DNA from: a virus
Strand: one strand, 5' to 3'
IMG/VR virus record: IMGVR_UViG_3300023174_000418
Coordinates: 1-33,790 of that record
Length of the DNA: 33,790 bases
The position numbers and the translations under genes were made by a program. Position 1 is the stretch's first letter. Each line of letters begins with the position of its first letter. Below are positions 13,379 to 23,356 of the stretch, piece by piece. The notes under the pieces were generated by a model. It was not told where the DNA came from and did no database searches. It saw nothing but the letters and a program-made list of their open reading frames with translations.

Positions 13379-13578
13379 TTGGACCAGTGGCTGATGACCC
13401 AACCGGCAGCGGTGCTGATGCCGCTGATGACTGCCATGCCGAACCAAAACCCGCCCTTGCTTTGATTAGCAAGCTCCAACAGTTTCTTAATGTCGGCTTG
13501 CATATCGCTGACCTGCTTTTCAAGAAGGTCGACTTTAGCTATAAGCTGGCCGTATTTGATTGGATCGAAGTCTGACAT
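13375..13578 (-). CDS. Small coiled-coil membrane protein of lysis cassette
   Basis: 67 residues from the ATG at 13578. An N-terminal coiled coil (LIAKVDLLEKQVSDMQADI) is followed by one hydrophobic segment (FWFGMAVISGISTAAGWVIS) and a short basic end. This shape fits a second holin, antiholin or accessory lysis protein. No separate spanin is recognisable in the window. It overlaps the holin gene as ATGA. Confidence 0.65.
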   Translation of the reverse strand: MSDFDPIKYGQLIAKVDLLEKQVSDMQADIKKLLELANQSKGGFWFGMAVISGISTAAGWVISHWSK

Positions 13579-13580
13579 GA

Positions 13581-16202
13581 TCAATCTCTCTTTTTAACGC
13601 CAGCGCCTGGCTCAAGTCTACGTTGCATTTTTCTGGTTTCAAACATTTGGCCAATTTTACCAGCAGCACCACTCGCAATTGGTGGCAAACCTTTTGCAGC
13701 CAAAGCAACGTCAGCCGCTCGAGTGGCCATGCCGCCGCTCTGCTGAGCCAGTTGAGCAACAAAAGTGTTGGAATTATTTACAAACGATCCAGCAGGCTGT
13801 TCTTTTGTATATCGAAGCACATTCCCAAGAATACGCAATTCTTCAAGTGTTCTTGGGCTTGCGCCAGCTTTCAGTTTTTCTTCAAGCGCAGCAAGTGTCT
13901 TGTTATAGGTGGCTTGGTTGACCTTGCCGGTTTCCCCCATGCCGCCCTTTTCTCTTAAATGATTGATCAAAGCAGACTCAATATTTAGAGCGCCAGTTGA
14001 CCCTTCCCCAAACGTGTTACGCATAAGTTGAATCTGGCTAGCTGGTGCGGTTTTGGAAAACACGTGTTTTTCCATAAACGTGTCAGGTGGCGCACCATTT
14101 ACCGCGGCATCATAAGCAGGATCTGCTCTTAAAGCATCAAATCTTTCTTTGGCTGCGCTTCTAGCTTGATCGGCAATAGATTTTAACCCCTGAGCTTCTT
14201 GTAGCAATGGAAGGTCTTCAAGAGCTTGACGCACAAGGCTAAGAGCATATTTTGCATTTCCATCGCCAGCCCTTTCAGCTTTGCGAATTTCAGAAGCTAG
14301 GTTTGTTCTAAGAGCCTCAAATTTTTGAAAAGTCATAGGCTCGCCAGCTTCAAAAGCATTGATTTGTTTTTCAATGGTCGCCGGCAAAAACTCAGCTTTT
14401 AGATTTTCGTTAAGCAATCCTTTGGCGTTTTGTACAAATTGCGGTGCGTCAATAGGAAAACTGCCGCCAGCAGCGTTTTTAAGCGCTTGATATTTTTCTC
14501 TTATATCTAAATTTCTAGCGTTGTCAATTGCTTGATATTCGCTAATTTGCCTGACCCCGTGGTCGTACATTGATCCGCCCACTTCGTTTTGAGTGGCTCG
14601 ATCATGAATATCTTGAATTGCTTTTTTTAGCTTTGGATCTTGTTGATTGAACCTTTCAGCCAATGCTGGATATTTGCCCCGTTCGTTCATTTCAAACGAC
14701 AATGCACCCACATTGCCAGTAGCTTGACCTTCTGTTAGAAAATCCGAACCAAGACCAAGAGACTCGGCTTCAAGATGCCGTTGTAGCGCCGACAAATTGA
14801 TTTGATTGCGCGGAATGCTTTGCAAACGTGCTTGCAGTTGTGGGCTGGCTTGTGCTATTGCCGCATCAACCGCAGCTTGATTAGTAACCGATGCTGCTCC
14901 AACGCTTCCGGCTGGCGCCACAAGACCCGCCGCCGGAGCTATTGATGCTTTAGCTTGTTGAGCTTTAACTTGTTGCAATTCACGCTGTGTTGGAGCGTTT
15001 GCAATTTCAGTCAACGCTTTTTCTTTTGCTGCTTGCGCTTCTCGTTGAGGAGCAGATTGCTCGTACGATTCTTTCAAATTTCTAAAAACAGTCGGCATTT
15101 CTGCTGGCGTCGGCGCTGCCGGAGCTGGTGCGCCGATGCCTGGCTCAACTCGTGGTGCTGGTGCTTTGGCTGCAAACTGATCGCGCAATGCTTGCTCGGC
15201 GCCATAGGTGGCTGCGCCGGCTTTCTGGCCAATCTTGGCTGCGCCAGGGATCGGCAGCAGCCCAAGCGACCCAATCATATTCTCAACGTCGCCAACAGGA
15301 ATGCCGGTCTTCTCAGCAATCCAGGCTGCGCCCTTGCCGACGTTCTCGCCGATGTAGTTTGTCAGTCTACGGGTGGCTTCGGCTTTGTAAGCCGGATCTT
15401 CGCTGATACCCAAAGCACGGCCAAACGGGTCCGTACGCTTTTCAACAAACTCAGCCACCGATTTCTGAGCTTCGGCAGCAGGAACGCCCATTGCACGTTG
15501 TATCGCATAACTTCCCTGACCAACAAGACCAGTAAGACCGCCGGCAGCAACGTCAGCAATAGAGAAGATGCCTTTCCCGAGATCGGCCATTGAGCCGACC
15601 TTATACTCCGTCTTAGGCGCTGCTGGCTGTGGAGCAACGGTCGTTGTAGGGATTTGTGCTGGCGTCGCCGCTGGAGCCGTTTCAACGGGTTTCGGAGCCA
15701 ATCTATCCTGCATGATCTTGCGGATTAGATTGCCCTCTGGTACGCCAGACGATGTAAATTGCACCGGCTTCGGTGCCGCTGGTTTGGCTGGCTCCTCGGC
15801 TTTCTCTGTGCCAAGAATCAACGCGCTGATCTCGTCAGTCGGTGCCGCCGGCATCTTAGACTTGACCTTGTTGATATACCCAGACGGGTTCTTGGTGACA
15901 AAGCCACCGTACTGCGCCAGCGCTTTATCAACGTCGCCGTTGTTCTTGTCTAGCAGCGTCTGCAAGTAACCCCGAGCTGCTTCCCGCGCTTGTGGTTCAT
16001 TGAATGGATCAAATTTGACGCCTTGGTTCTGCAACGCCTTGACCGTACCAGGCATGAATTGGTACGCACCCATTGCACCTGATTGCGGATTGACTGCACG
16101 AGGGTTGCCGCCGCTCTCTACTGCCTTAACAGCATCCAGCAATTGGTCGGTGACAACGGTCTTGGATGGTTTCCCAAGAATCAGTTCTGAGACTTCATCC
16201 AT
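13581..16202 (-). CDS. Ejection protein with lytic transglycosylase domain
   Basis: 873 residues. The N-terminus carries a soluble lytic transglycosylase domain: AVESGGNPRAVNPQSGAMGA with catalytic Glu near residue 29, YQFMPGT, and later ALAQYGGF. A long Ala/Pro/Gln-rich linker and a large helical region with coiled-coil stretches follow. Such proteins are packed in the virion, injected first, and open the cell wall for DNA entry (T7 gp16 and P22 gp16-type function). It is the last of three ejection-type genes and touches the next one (stop and start within 1 bp). Confidence 0.85.
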   Translation of the reverse strand: MDEVSELILGKPSKTVVTDQLLDAVKAVESGGNPRAVNPQSGAMGAYQFMPGTVKALQNQGVKFDPFNEPQAREAARGYLQTLLDKNNGDVDKALAQYGGFVTKNPSGYINKVKSKMPAAPTDEISALILGTEKAEEPAKPAAPKPVQFTSSGVPEGNLIRKIMQDRLAPKPVETAPAATPAQIPTTTVAPQPAAPKTEYKVGSMADLGKGIFSIADVAAGGLTGLVGQGSYAIQRAMGVPAAEAQKSVAEFVEKRTDPFGRALGISEDPAYKAEATRRLTNYIGENVGKGAAWIAEKTGIPVGDVENMIGSLGLLPIPGAAKIGQKAGAATYGAEQALRDQFAAKAPAPRVEPGIGAPAPAAPTPAEMPTVFRNLKESYEQSAPQREAQAAKEKALTEIANAPTQRELQQVKAQQAKASIAPAAGLVAPAGSVGAASVTNQAAVDAAIAQASPQLQARLQSIPRNQINLSALQRHLEAESLGLGSDFLTEGQATGNVGALSFEMNERGKYPALAERFNQQDPKLKKAIQDIHDRATQNEVGGSMYDHGVRQISEYQAIDNARNLDIREKYQALKNAAGGSFPIDAPQFVQNAKGLLNENLKAEFLPATIEKQINAFEAGEPMTFQKFEALRTNLASEIRKAERAGDGNAKYALSLVRQALEDLPLLQEAQGLKSIADQARSAAKERFDALRADPAYDAAVNGAPPDTFMEKHVFSKTAPASQIQLMRNTFGEGSTGALNIESALINHLREKGGMGETGKVNQATYNKTLAALEEKLKAGASPRTLEELRILGNVLRYTKEQPAGSFVNNSNTFVAQLAQQSGGMATRAADVALAAKGLPPIASGAAGKIGQMFETRKMQRRLEPGAGVKKRD

Positions 16203-17731
16203 TACAGAGATCCAGTTTGTTCAAGACGCAGAATGTTCTGATATTTGCGGTTGAATTCTTCGCGCTCTTTTGGCGTGGCATTCTTCAAGATCTCATTTGC
16301 CACCTTGACGCGCTCAGCCTTGTCTTGAATCAACTTCGGCAGCGCCATAATTTCAAAGATGCGAGAGTCGGCATTCTTGGACCACGTTTGCTTAAATGCG
16401 TTGTGGTTAGCGTCACCAAAGTTCTGTGCAAAGTTTGCCGCCGCCCTGCCTTCCAGTTCGGTCGCCAGCACGTCAGCGTATGAACGTCTGGCAATAGACT
16501 TCAGCACGTTAGGAGGATAAGTCTCGTCACCGTTAGCGTGTCTGGCAAGAGCCTGACCAGAGACGGTATCCAACGAGCCGCCCTTGGATTGGATCATTCC
16601 AATCTGGACGTTGGCTAGATCTTTTGACAGTTGCTTGTAATCCTCGCTGCCAAAAAACCCGCGCACGTTACGTTCCATTGAGCCAGCAGCGCCGGCTTGG
16701 AAATACGATTGCTGTTGGATCTTGTTGGCTTTGTCAATAACTTCTTCAATGCTGCGTCGAGCCGTGGTCATCGCCGGTTGCATTGACACCAGATCACCAA
16801 CGTATTTTTGACCCGCGGCTCGGTCTGCTTCTTCGCCCACGACTGGAGCAAATGGTTGACCAGGAGTCCTTACGGGATAGCGCAACGCCGGCATGGTCAT
16901 CGCGCCAGCAGTGACGCCCTGTGGCTGCGTCGGCGCTGCTGGTTGCATTAATGGGACGCCAGCGCCCTGCTTGTTGGCTGGTGCCGTCTCAGACAAGCCC
17001 AAATCCATAGCGCGTTGTTGAATGCCCGTTGACAATGGAACGCCACCCGTCTGCACGCCTTGCTGCGGCATCTGCTGCGCCGGCATTTGCTGGCGTGGCT
17101 CAATAAGCGTAGGCACAAACTGAGCACCTGCTGGTGTCGCCACGACGCTACCAGGAACGCCACTAAAACTGACTTGCGGTGCGCCATACGGTGCAAACGC
17201 TTGCTGTTGTGCGCTCGGCGTCTGCGATGCCATCAAGTTGCGAAACATCCATTCTTTAACCGGCGTTGGATCGCCGGCTTCTTTGGCTTTCGCAATTTGG
17301 CTATACAACGATGCCGCAAAATACTCGGCAGCATCAGCAGGAACGCCGGCGGCAATTGCTCGCTCTTTGGCGCTCATCACGTCTTTGATTGCTGCTTGAG
17401 GATTGGCAGCAGGATTAGCAAATGAATTTAGCTGAATCAACGGCGCAAAATTGTCACGCAACGTCTGCTCAACGCTACCGGCAAAAGCCTTTCCTGCCGC
17501 TTTTTCCCCTGTGACCGCTGTGCCGCTCAGCGCTTTCTGCCGAGCAATTTCAGCAGCTTGCGTATCCCGAGCAATACCAAGCTCAATCCGAGCTTTTTCT
17601 TGCTGGATCGGGTTCATTGCTTGTTCTTGCTCAAGCGCTTGTGCGCCCCGGGCCAAGTTCAGCAGATTTCCAGCAGAGCCAAGAAAATCAATCGGCTTGA
17701 CACCCAGCGGAATGGTTGGATCAAGTGCCAT
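16202..17731 (-). CDS. Internal virion/DNA ejection protein
   Basis: 509 residues, rich in Ala, Gln and Pro, mostly helical, with a low-complexity middle (QQMPAQQMPQQG). No enzyme motif is visible. By position between the p32-like protein and the transglycosylase protein, and by composition, it is likely one of the P22-type ejection proteins (gp20-like slot). The family is not recognised from sequence alone, so the function is an inference from order. Confidence 0.7.
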   Translation of the reverse strand: MALDPTIPLGVKPIDFLGSAGNLLNLARGAQALEQEQAMNPIQQEKARIELGIARDTQAAEIARQKALSGTAVTGEKAAGKAFAGSVEQTLRDNFAPLIQLNSFANPAANPQAAIKDVMSAKERAIAAGVPADAAEYFAASLYSQIAKAKEAGDPTPVKEWMFRNLMASQTPSAQQQAFAPYGAPQVSFSGVPGSVVATPAGAQFVPTLIEPRQQMPAQQMPQQGVQTGGVPLSTGIQQRAMDLGLSETAPANKQGAGVPLMQPAAPTQPQGVTAGAMTMPALRYPVRTPGQPFAPVVGEEADRAAGQKYVGDLVSMQPAMTTARRSIEEVIDKANKIQQQSYFQAGAAGSMERNVRGFFGSEDYKQLSKDLANVQIGMIQSKGGSLDTVSGQALARHANGDETYPPNVLKSIARRSYADVLATELEGRAAANFAQNFGDANHNAFKQTWSKNADSRIFEIMALPKLIQDKAERVKVANEILKNATPKEREEFNRKYQNILRLEQTGSL

Positions 17732-17734
17732 GAT

Positions 17735-18592
17735 TTATCCGAGGTTTGGATAGTAAGTGCCTTGCATACTCTGCTGTTGGGCACCACGGCCAATCAACGC
17801 CGGTTCAGAAGGCCCAATCTGGATCGGTGCAGGCGCCTGCTGCTGGTTAGGGTTCCGCAACGCCTGAAGGTAGTTATAGCCACCAATGTTGCCCAACGCG
17901 CCACCGTAAGCATTTGCCGCTGCAACCTGGCCAGCACCTTGAACTGCCGCCGAACCAGTCGCCAAGCTCGATAGGTTAGTACCAAGTGCTTGATTTGCCG
18001 CGTTGACTGCCGACTGCCCAGTCTGTCCAATCCCAGCAATTCCGGCCAGCGTGTTGTAAATGTCCTTGCGCTGGTTTGAGAAGTTCTGAAATGCGTTCTG
18101 ATAGGCGTTGCTTGCGTAATCCTCGGCAAACCTTGTGATGCCACGGTCAATGTCGCTGCCGCCGCTGCCGCCAGCATTCAGACGCTGCCGCGCAGCTCGC
18201 TGACCTTCCTTCAACATAAACTCGTAATTGGGAGCCAGGCTTGTCTTGAGATCTTCAGGACCAAATTGCTTTGTCAGGTATCCCGATCCGGTCTGCATCA
18301 TTGGCTGACCGTTGGCGTCCAGCATGGGCTTGCCCTGCGCGTCAAACATTGGCGTTTGACCGCCCAGCATTCCACCGATCTGGCTCAGCGACGTATAACC
18401 AAGACCGCGATACGGAGCTTGTTGCTGATTGATTAGATCAAATTGACGCTGTTGGAGATCGGCAGCGTAACGAGCTGCGTCTGCCTGAGTATTTGCTGAT
18501 GATCGCGCAGCACCAGCACCCAAAGCGCCACCAAGCAGACTAAGACCGCCACCAATGACTGCTGGACTAGAAATTAGGGCCATGAACGGCAT
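17735..18592 (-). CDS. DNA transfer / ejection protein (p32-like)
   Basis: 285 residues. It starts with a Gly/Ala-rich hydrophobic segment (AVIGGGLSLLGGALGAGAA). It continues with SSANTQADAARYAADLQQRQ, EGQRAARQRLNAGGS and the segment NAYQNAFQNFSNQRKDIYNT. That pattern is the usual one for the first ejection protein in P22-like and related podoviruses. It forms part of the injected channel. The ATG at 18592 follows the cupin stop by 2 bases. Confidence 0.8.
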   Translation of the reverse strand: MPFMALISSPAVIGGGLSLLGGALGAGAARSSANTQADAARYAADLQQRQFDLINQQQAPYRGLGYTSLSQIGGMLGGQTPMFDAQGKPMLDANGQPMMQTGSGYLTKQFGPEDLKTSLAPNYEFMLKEGQRAARQRLNAGGSGGSDIDRGITRFAEDYASNAYQNAFQNFSNQRKDIYNTLAGIAGIGQTGQSAVNAANQALGTNLSSLATGSAAVQGAGQVAAANAYGGALGNIGGYNYLQALRNPNQQQAPAPIQIGPSEPALIGRGAQQQSMQGTYYPNLG

Positions 18593-18594
18593 GA

Positions 18595-18948
18595 TTAAAT
18601 TCCTTTGCTGATTAACACAGCATCAATTTCGTTCTCGTCTGTCTCATCTGTTGCATGGATGCAAAACCATACGCAATCCTGCAACGCTTCAATCTTGTGG
18701 TGCGTGCCAGCTTTGATCTCAATGCACGCTGGAGCGTTGTAACTTTCGACAGAATCATCAGTCGAAACAATGACTTGACCTGATGCCAGTATACTCAAAT
18801 GGGAATAAATGTGCTTGTGGGTCGCAGCAACGTATCCCTTAGGGATAAACATTTGCTTGGCATAGACGCCGCCTGAGAAATGATGCTCCACTTGTGGATC
18901 GGCATCAAATCGGCCAGCAATCCCTTTTACAAAATCATCGACTTTCAT
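18595..18948 (-). CDS. Cupin-domain protein among tail genes
   Basis: 117 residues. A single cupin fold is likely: IPKGYVAATHKHIYSHLSIL with the H-x-H metal site, ASGQVIVSTDD, then AGTHHKIEALQDCVWFCIH as the second motif. The family includes enzymes and binding proteins; no specific reaction can be assigned. It sits between a fibre-type gene and the first ejection protein, overlapping the former by 1 bp. Confidence 0.78.
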   Translation of the reverse strand: MKVDDFVKGIAGRFDADPQVEHHFSGGVYAKQMFIPKGYVAATHKHIYSHLSILASGQVIVSTDDSVESYNAPACIEIKAGTHHKIEALQDCVWFCIHATDETDENEIDAVLISKGI

Positions 18949-19475
18949 TAAGTATACAACGGCAAATAATACGTTGTACCGTCAGCCACAACCGGAAGCC
19001 ATTTTGCAATGACTGTGTGGGTTCCAGTTGCTGCCAGATTGTTGACCGTCACGGTGCTAGACGTCGTAAGCGTGGTTGCGCTGACTGACGTGCCAGCAAT
19101 TGATCCACCTGTAATTGCAACGCCGCTGGCATTCTGTGTGGCCATCGTGCCAGCACCAGAGACGTCAGCAATCGGAACCGTTGCGCTTGCCGTGAGCGGT
19201 GTCGTGCCGGCGCCTTTAACGTAACCAGTCAGCGTATTAGCGCCCGTACCACCAGATGCCACGTTTACAGTGCCGCCGAGCGTAACCGCACCAGACGCTG
19301 CCGCTGCCGGAGTCAGCCCTGTGGTGCCGCCATTGACAGAGTTAACCAGACCAACGCCAACCGTGATCGTTTGCACGTTAGGGTTTTGCAACCAGATCAA
19401 CCATTCCCGCGCCGGTCTTTTGGTGACTGGATCTAGGAATGGCGATTGTGGGTATCGCAGATAGGTCGTTGCCAT
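18948..19475 (-). CDS. Short fibre-type structural protein
   Basis: 175 residues, very rich in T, G, S, A and V, with the repetitive beta pattern of trimeric fibres (TLGGTVNVASGGTGANTLTG). The N-terminus (YLRYPQSPFLDPVTKRPARE) is non-repetitive and could attach to the tail. The 'GGTGANTLTGYVKGAGTTPLTA' type of segment is common in phage fibres. It overlaps the gp10-like gene by one base. Confidence 0.7.
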   Translation of the reverse strand: MATTYLRYPQSPFLDPVTKRPAREWLIWLQNPNVQTITVGVGLVNSVNGGTTGLTPAAAASGAVTLGGTVNVASGGTGANTLTGYVKGAGTTPLTASATVPIADVSGAGTMATQNASGVAITGGSIAGTSVSATTLTTSSTVTVNNLAATGTHTVIAKWLPVVADGTTYYLPLYT

Positions 19476-20950
19476 CAGTTATCACCCACGCTGGCTTTGA
19501 GATTGGCAGAGACAATTGCCGCTTTTACCGGATCGCTTATAGACACTTCCCAAACACGATCTCTGGCCATGCCAAGCCGACGCCAGATTGCTCTGTTTTG
19601 GTACTTGCCAATCTTGCCGATGGTTGTCCAATGCTCGTTTGAATAAGTGGAGCCACCGTCATTCGACCAGCGCAGCATTGCTTGTGGATCTTTACCTTGT
19701 CCAGTGCTTAGACCAACGCCAGGTTGGAATTGGATTTGCAGCTCCTCAAAATACTGTCTCTGAAAGTCAGAAACAATATGAGGAGTCCGACGCAATCGCC
19801 GGATTGGATTGCCGCCCTCGGTGTACACCTCGGTATCTACAATGTAGATCTTGCCGTTCTGATAGTCGCCAACCAGATTGTAGGTATTGAAAAAGGTGGC
19901 ACAATTTCCGCGATTGCGCTGGAAGTTATTCAGCGGGTCCAAGCTCATCCACTTGAACCAGAGCTTTGTCGTGGAGTCATAGACCCACGTCAGATTAGCT
20001 TGCGGGAAAGTAACGATGTACCACTCGTGTCCCGTAATCTGCATGGAGTAAGCAATTGCATCCGAGACGTCGTAACCAATCAGCGAGTTCTCAACCGCGT
20101 GGGTTGATAATCTAATGAATTGGTAACCGTTGATCGTGCCAATTGTTGCGTGACCCAATAGATCCCGCGTGACAAACATAAACGATTCGGCCCATCGAGC
20201 TACGCTGAATGGCGCGTTGATGCCGTGTTGGATGAACGTGCCGCTGATCGGCGCAAATGGAAAGCTGGCAATCGTTGGGTCGGTGCCTGGTGACTCAACC
20301 CAGACCTCCGTCGTGTATTCGCCAAATAAAAATAGCTGCTGGTGATCAAAAAAGAGTGATACCAGATTGTCCGACCCGCCATCTTTGCGACCGTAGAGCG
20401 TGCTGGTCGTATAGGCTGAGCCAGGATCGGTTGACGTGAATAGCTGGCTGTTTGGCTTGTTGTAAACCACGTAGCCATTGGCGTAATCGCAAACCGTCGC
20501 ATCGGCCCAAGGCCCATCGCTGGACAATTGGGTAAACGTGCTGGTTGTCAGATTGTAGATATACCGCGCAGACCCATCGGCAATGTAAGCCACAACGCCG
20601 TTAGAAGCGCCGTCATCGGTCGTTTGGATCTCGGTGATGCTAACGGGTCCGGTCGAAGTGATAAGCGTCCCAACCTCGGTATAAGACCAGTCTGCAAGAA
20701 TGACGTACAGCTTGTTAGCTGCGACCGCAACCATCTGCCCGAATGGGTTGATCGCTCGCATTCCGCGCACGGGACCGTTTGGCAGCGTGACAATCGTTTG
20801 GTAACCGGGAGTCGGCAGCAACGCTATGACGCCACGCGATCCATCGGGCTTTACCGGATCAATCTCGGGATACCAGTTGATGCACTCTTGGGCATCCTGG
20901 TAGATGGTCGGAGCTTCGTAAGACGCTCCAACAAACCCAAAGTCAGCCAT
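19475..20950 (-). CDS. P22 gp10-like packaged DNA stabilisation protein
   Basis: 491 residues, close to the 472 of P22 gp10. It starts FGFVGASYEAPTIYQDAQEC with INWYPE, the hallmark of the Phage_stabilise family. It goes on with LLPTPGYQ, FNTYNLVGDYQNGKIY and LRRTPHI, and ends with a beta-rich domain. It forms the tail hub that closes the portal after packaging. It follows the gp4-like gene with a one-base overlap, the same order as in P22. Confidence 0.92.
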   Translation of the reverse strand: MADFGFVGASYEAPTIYQDAQECINWYPEIDPVKPDGSRGVIALLPTPGYQTIVTLPNGPVRGMRAINPFGQMVAVAANKLYVILADWSYTEVGTLITSTGPVSITEIQTTDDGASNGVVAYIADGSARYIYNLTTSTFTQLSSDGPWADATVCDYANGYVVYNKPNSQLFTSTDPGSAYTTSTLYGRKDGGSDNLVSLFFDHQQLFLFGEYTTEVWVESPGTDPTIASFPFAPISGTFIQHGINAPFSVARWAESFMFVTRDLLGHATIGTINGYQFIRLSTHAVENSLIGYDVSDAIAYSMQITGHEWYIVTFPQANLTWVYDSTTKLWFKWMSLDPLNNFQRNRGNCATFFNTYNLVGDYQNGKIYIVDTEVYTEGGNPIRRLRRTPHIVSDFQRQYFEELQIQFQPGVGLSTGQGKDPQAMLRWSNDGGSTYSNEHWTTIGKIGKYQNRAIWRRLGMARDRVWEVSISDPVKAAIVSANLKASVGDN

Positions 20951-21918
20951 CAGACAAACCCGCCGGTCAAGATCCAGCTCGCGTCCTTGGCTTTGCCGGA
21001 GAACAGAACGTCAGGGAATTGTGCCGTTAGGCTCGGACGCATATTGGTACGCTTGAGCGTAGCCTTGGCTTGCGCTGCGTAAGCGTTGATCATGGCGAGC
21101 TGCGTCTGCGAATTTTTTCCGTACATTGGGCATAGACGCTCGGCCAAACACCAACGCAGAGCCATTAAATAGCCTTGCGGCAAAGCAATCGACTCGTACA
21201 AGTTGCTGTAGCGCCGAAACATCGTGTCGGCAAAAACGTGCATCTCGCCCTGCGCCGGAGCTGGCCAGACATAGATCGTGCCAAGCAGCTCAGCCGGTTG
21301 ATAGTAGAGCGCTTTTGGCCAGGGTCCGTTGAGACTCTTGAGACCGATTAGCTCGTACTGATCCAATCCAATGACTGCAACAGGATAATCCAGCGAGTTC
21401 TGAGATTGGCCACCACCACCAGACTGGTTGATCACGCGCACAAACGCGCTGTTGATGCTGACTGGACGCTGATAGCTCGCCGTGATTGTGGTGCTGGCAA
21501 CCGTCTGGCTTATGCTGACAATATACGTACCAAATTCGTTAACATTGCCGCCAGCGCCGGTGACAAACTGCACAATCGTTGTGCCAGTTGCAATGCCCGT
21601 GCCGACCAGCGTTTGCCCAAGCTGCACCGATCCGCTTGTCAGCGCCGTGACCGTTAGCGTTGTGCCGGAAATGGAGCCGGTGAATACTGCGCCGACCTGT
21701 CCACCTGGTCCAATCGTGTACTGCACTTGATTAGTGGCAGTCGGGAAAATGATCTCAGTCTGATAGCTGATCATCATCCGTTCGTTTGACCATTGGTCCA
21801 ATATGTCATTGAGCATATCAAACGCATCTTGAGCTGCGTCGGTCGTTGGCGTTTCGCCAGCCTCAAGCGCTCCAATGTCCTTCAAGGACCGCGAAATGAT
21901 TTCAATTGGCGCAGTCAT
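20950..21918 (-). CDS. P22 gp4-like tail accessory factor with inserted beta domain
   Basis: 322 residues, about twice P22 gp4 (166). The ends match the family: [33 protein letters not shown] and VQYTIGPGG before the insert, and [17 protein letters not shown] and [17 protein letters not shown] after it. Residues about 76-149 are an insertion with the pattern [18 protein letters not shown] and [11 protein letters not shown], ending in [14 protein letters not shown]. It would join portal and gp10-like hub; the insertion probably projects outward as an added beta domain. Confidence 0.88.
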   Translation of the reverse strand: MTAPIEIISRSLKDIGALEAGETPTTDAAQDAFDMLNDILDQWSNERMMISYQTEIIFPTATNQVQYTIGPGGQVGAVFTGSISGTTLTVTALTSGSVQLGQTLVGTGIATGTTIVQFVTGAGGNVNEFGTYIVSISQTVASTTITASYQRPVSINSAFVRVINQSGGGGQSQNSLDYPVAVIGLDQYELIGLKSLNGPWPKALYYQPAELLGTIYVWPAPAQGEMHVFADTMFRRYSNLYESIALPQGYLMALRWCLAERLCPMYGKNSQTQLAMINAYAAQAKATLKRTNMRPSLTAQFPDVLFSGKAKDASWILTGGFV

Positions 21919-21920
21919 AA

Positions 21921-22985
21921 TCAGTACTCAATAATGACGTAGCCATTGAGCGTCGGAGGAGACGCCCCATCGTATAGCGCTTGAACGGGGACAATGTTGG
22001 TTGTCCCCCGGCATTGGTTTGCCAGACTGCCATCAAAGGTTTTTGCGATGTAGTTTGCCGAGCCAATTGAAAATGTTGAGTTCAGCGCAGATCCACCTGC
22101 CGGACCTGGCGTTGATCCGGTCGGACCTGCCGCTGTCAAGTAGGAGCCGATGCTTGTGTTGCCGGCAGCGCCACCGTTGGTAATTGCAATTGATGCGCCT
22201 GGCGTGACAGTAATGAAACCAGCAGCAACCGTATAGATGACGGTCGCGCCGTTTGAGTAAACGCCGCTGCCGATCGTGGCTCGCAACCGAGTGACGCCAG
22301 ACGGAACCGTGAACGTATCTGATCCGCTGGTGACTTTGTAATACAAGCTAAATTGCAAGACGCCTGTGCTGATCGTTGGAGTCGTGGCAACAGCGCTGAT
22401 AATCTCGTTGTTGGCGCCGCCAATCGTGATCGTCGTGCCGTCAGGACGCAACGCACCAATCTGAGCTGTTGTGGCAACCGGGAGCGCTGCACGCTTGATA
22501 ATGGCGTCGTAATTCAAAGTCGACGCAATTGAATCGCGGTACAAGTAACCGCCGCCGCTCACCGGCAGCGCTCCCCCCGTGGTCGACAATGTGCCGGCAA
22601 GGAAACTCAACCCCGAGCCAACCGTTACGTTGCCGATGCCACCAGCTCCATCGCCACGCAGAATCGACGTGCCGCTTGTAATGCCCGTCACATCGTTGAT
22701 GCCGGAGATGTTGTCGTAAGTGCCGATAGTGACCGCTGTGCTGGTCTGTAGCACCAGCTTATAAGCACCACCCGTCGTTAACCAAACCTGATTTGGCGTG
22801 CGCCCTGCGCTGTCCAACACAATCGGATTGGCATTGGCAATGGTTCCCGCTGCGCTGGTATACGTCGCTTGTGGCGTCGTCGTTCCTGCGGTGTACGTGT
22901 ACAGCAGTCCACCGGCCAACGGAATTCCGAGATTGTCGAAAAACTGCCAACCGGCACCAGCTAACGGGGAAAGTCTAACGGCCAT
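21921..22985 (-). CDS. Tail fibre or spike-type protein
   Basis: 354 residues. The N-terminal module [20 protein letters not shown], with [10 protein letters not shown] and [11 protein letters not shown], is a common attachment domain of phage fibres and spikes. The middle is T/G-rich beta repeat ([20 protein letters not shown]), and the C-terminal third a distinct beta domain ending NGYVIIEY. It likely binds the host surface. It lies next to the gp4-like gene, two bases apart. Confidence 0.82.
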   Translation of the reverse strand: MAVRLSPLAGAGWQFFDNLGIPLAGGLLYTYTAGTTTPQATYTSAAGTIANANPIVLDSAGRTPNQVWLTTGGAYKLVLQTSTAVTIGTYDNISGINDVTGITSGTSILRGDGAGGIGNVTVGSGLSFLAGTLSTTGGALPVSGGGYLYRDSIASTLNYDAIIKRAALPVATTAQIGALRPDGTTITIGGANNEIISAVATTPTISTGVLQFSLYYKVTSGSDTFTVPSGVTRLRATIGSGVYSNGATVIYTVAAGFITVTPGASIAITNGGAAGNTSIGSYLTAAGPTGSTPGPAGGSALNSTFSIGSANYIAKTFDGSLANQCRGTTNIVPVQALYDGASPPTLNGYVIIEY

Positions 22986-22987
22986 GA

Positions 22988-23353
22988 TTAACCTTGGCTG
23001 ATTTTGTAAGCGGCAACCAGTGCGTCATAGTTAGAACCAATTTGCGCCTTCAGCACGTCACGGATGCGAATTGACTTGTTTTGCTCAGCTTTCTCGGTGC
23101 GAACCAGAACGCGCAGACGGTCGCGGTATTGAAAATCGCCAATCTGGGCAACCTGATCGTCGCTCAGATCGTGCGGCAGATCTTCGGTTTTAATTGTGCG
23201 GAATGCTTCCAAGTCTTCTGGCCATTCGCCAGCCGGAAGCGCCTCAAGCATTGCAGCGTAGTTGTCGATGTTGAGCTGGTAGCCGTAGATTTCCATTTCA
23301 CGGTGAAATGAATTCATGACTAGGCCAGCTTGTTTTTCTTGGTCGGTGATCAT
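22988..23353 (-). CDS. Possible fibre assembly or virion-associated protein
   Basis: 121 residues, helical and acidic (FHREMEIYGYQLNIDNYAAM, then DDQVAQIGDFQYRDRLRVLV). Its place between two fibre-type genes suggests an assembly or chaperone role, as for tail-fibre assembly proteins, but no motif proves this. Confidence 0.6.
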   Translation of the reverse strand: MITDQEKQAGLVMNSFHREMEIYGYQLNIDNYAAMLEALPAGEWPEDLEAFRTIKTEDLPHDLSDDQVAQIGDFQYRDRLRVLVRTEKAEQNKSIRIRDVLKAQIGSNYDALVAAYKISQG

Positions 23354-23356
23354 GAT

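Noticed and set aside
22136-22492. Long open frames opposite or out of frame with the fibre genes (here and near 27751-28161)
   Set aside because: They are shadows of T/G/A-rich repeat genes with skewed codons, lack ribosome sites and encode low-complexity sequence.
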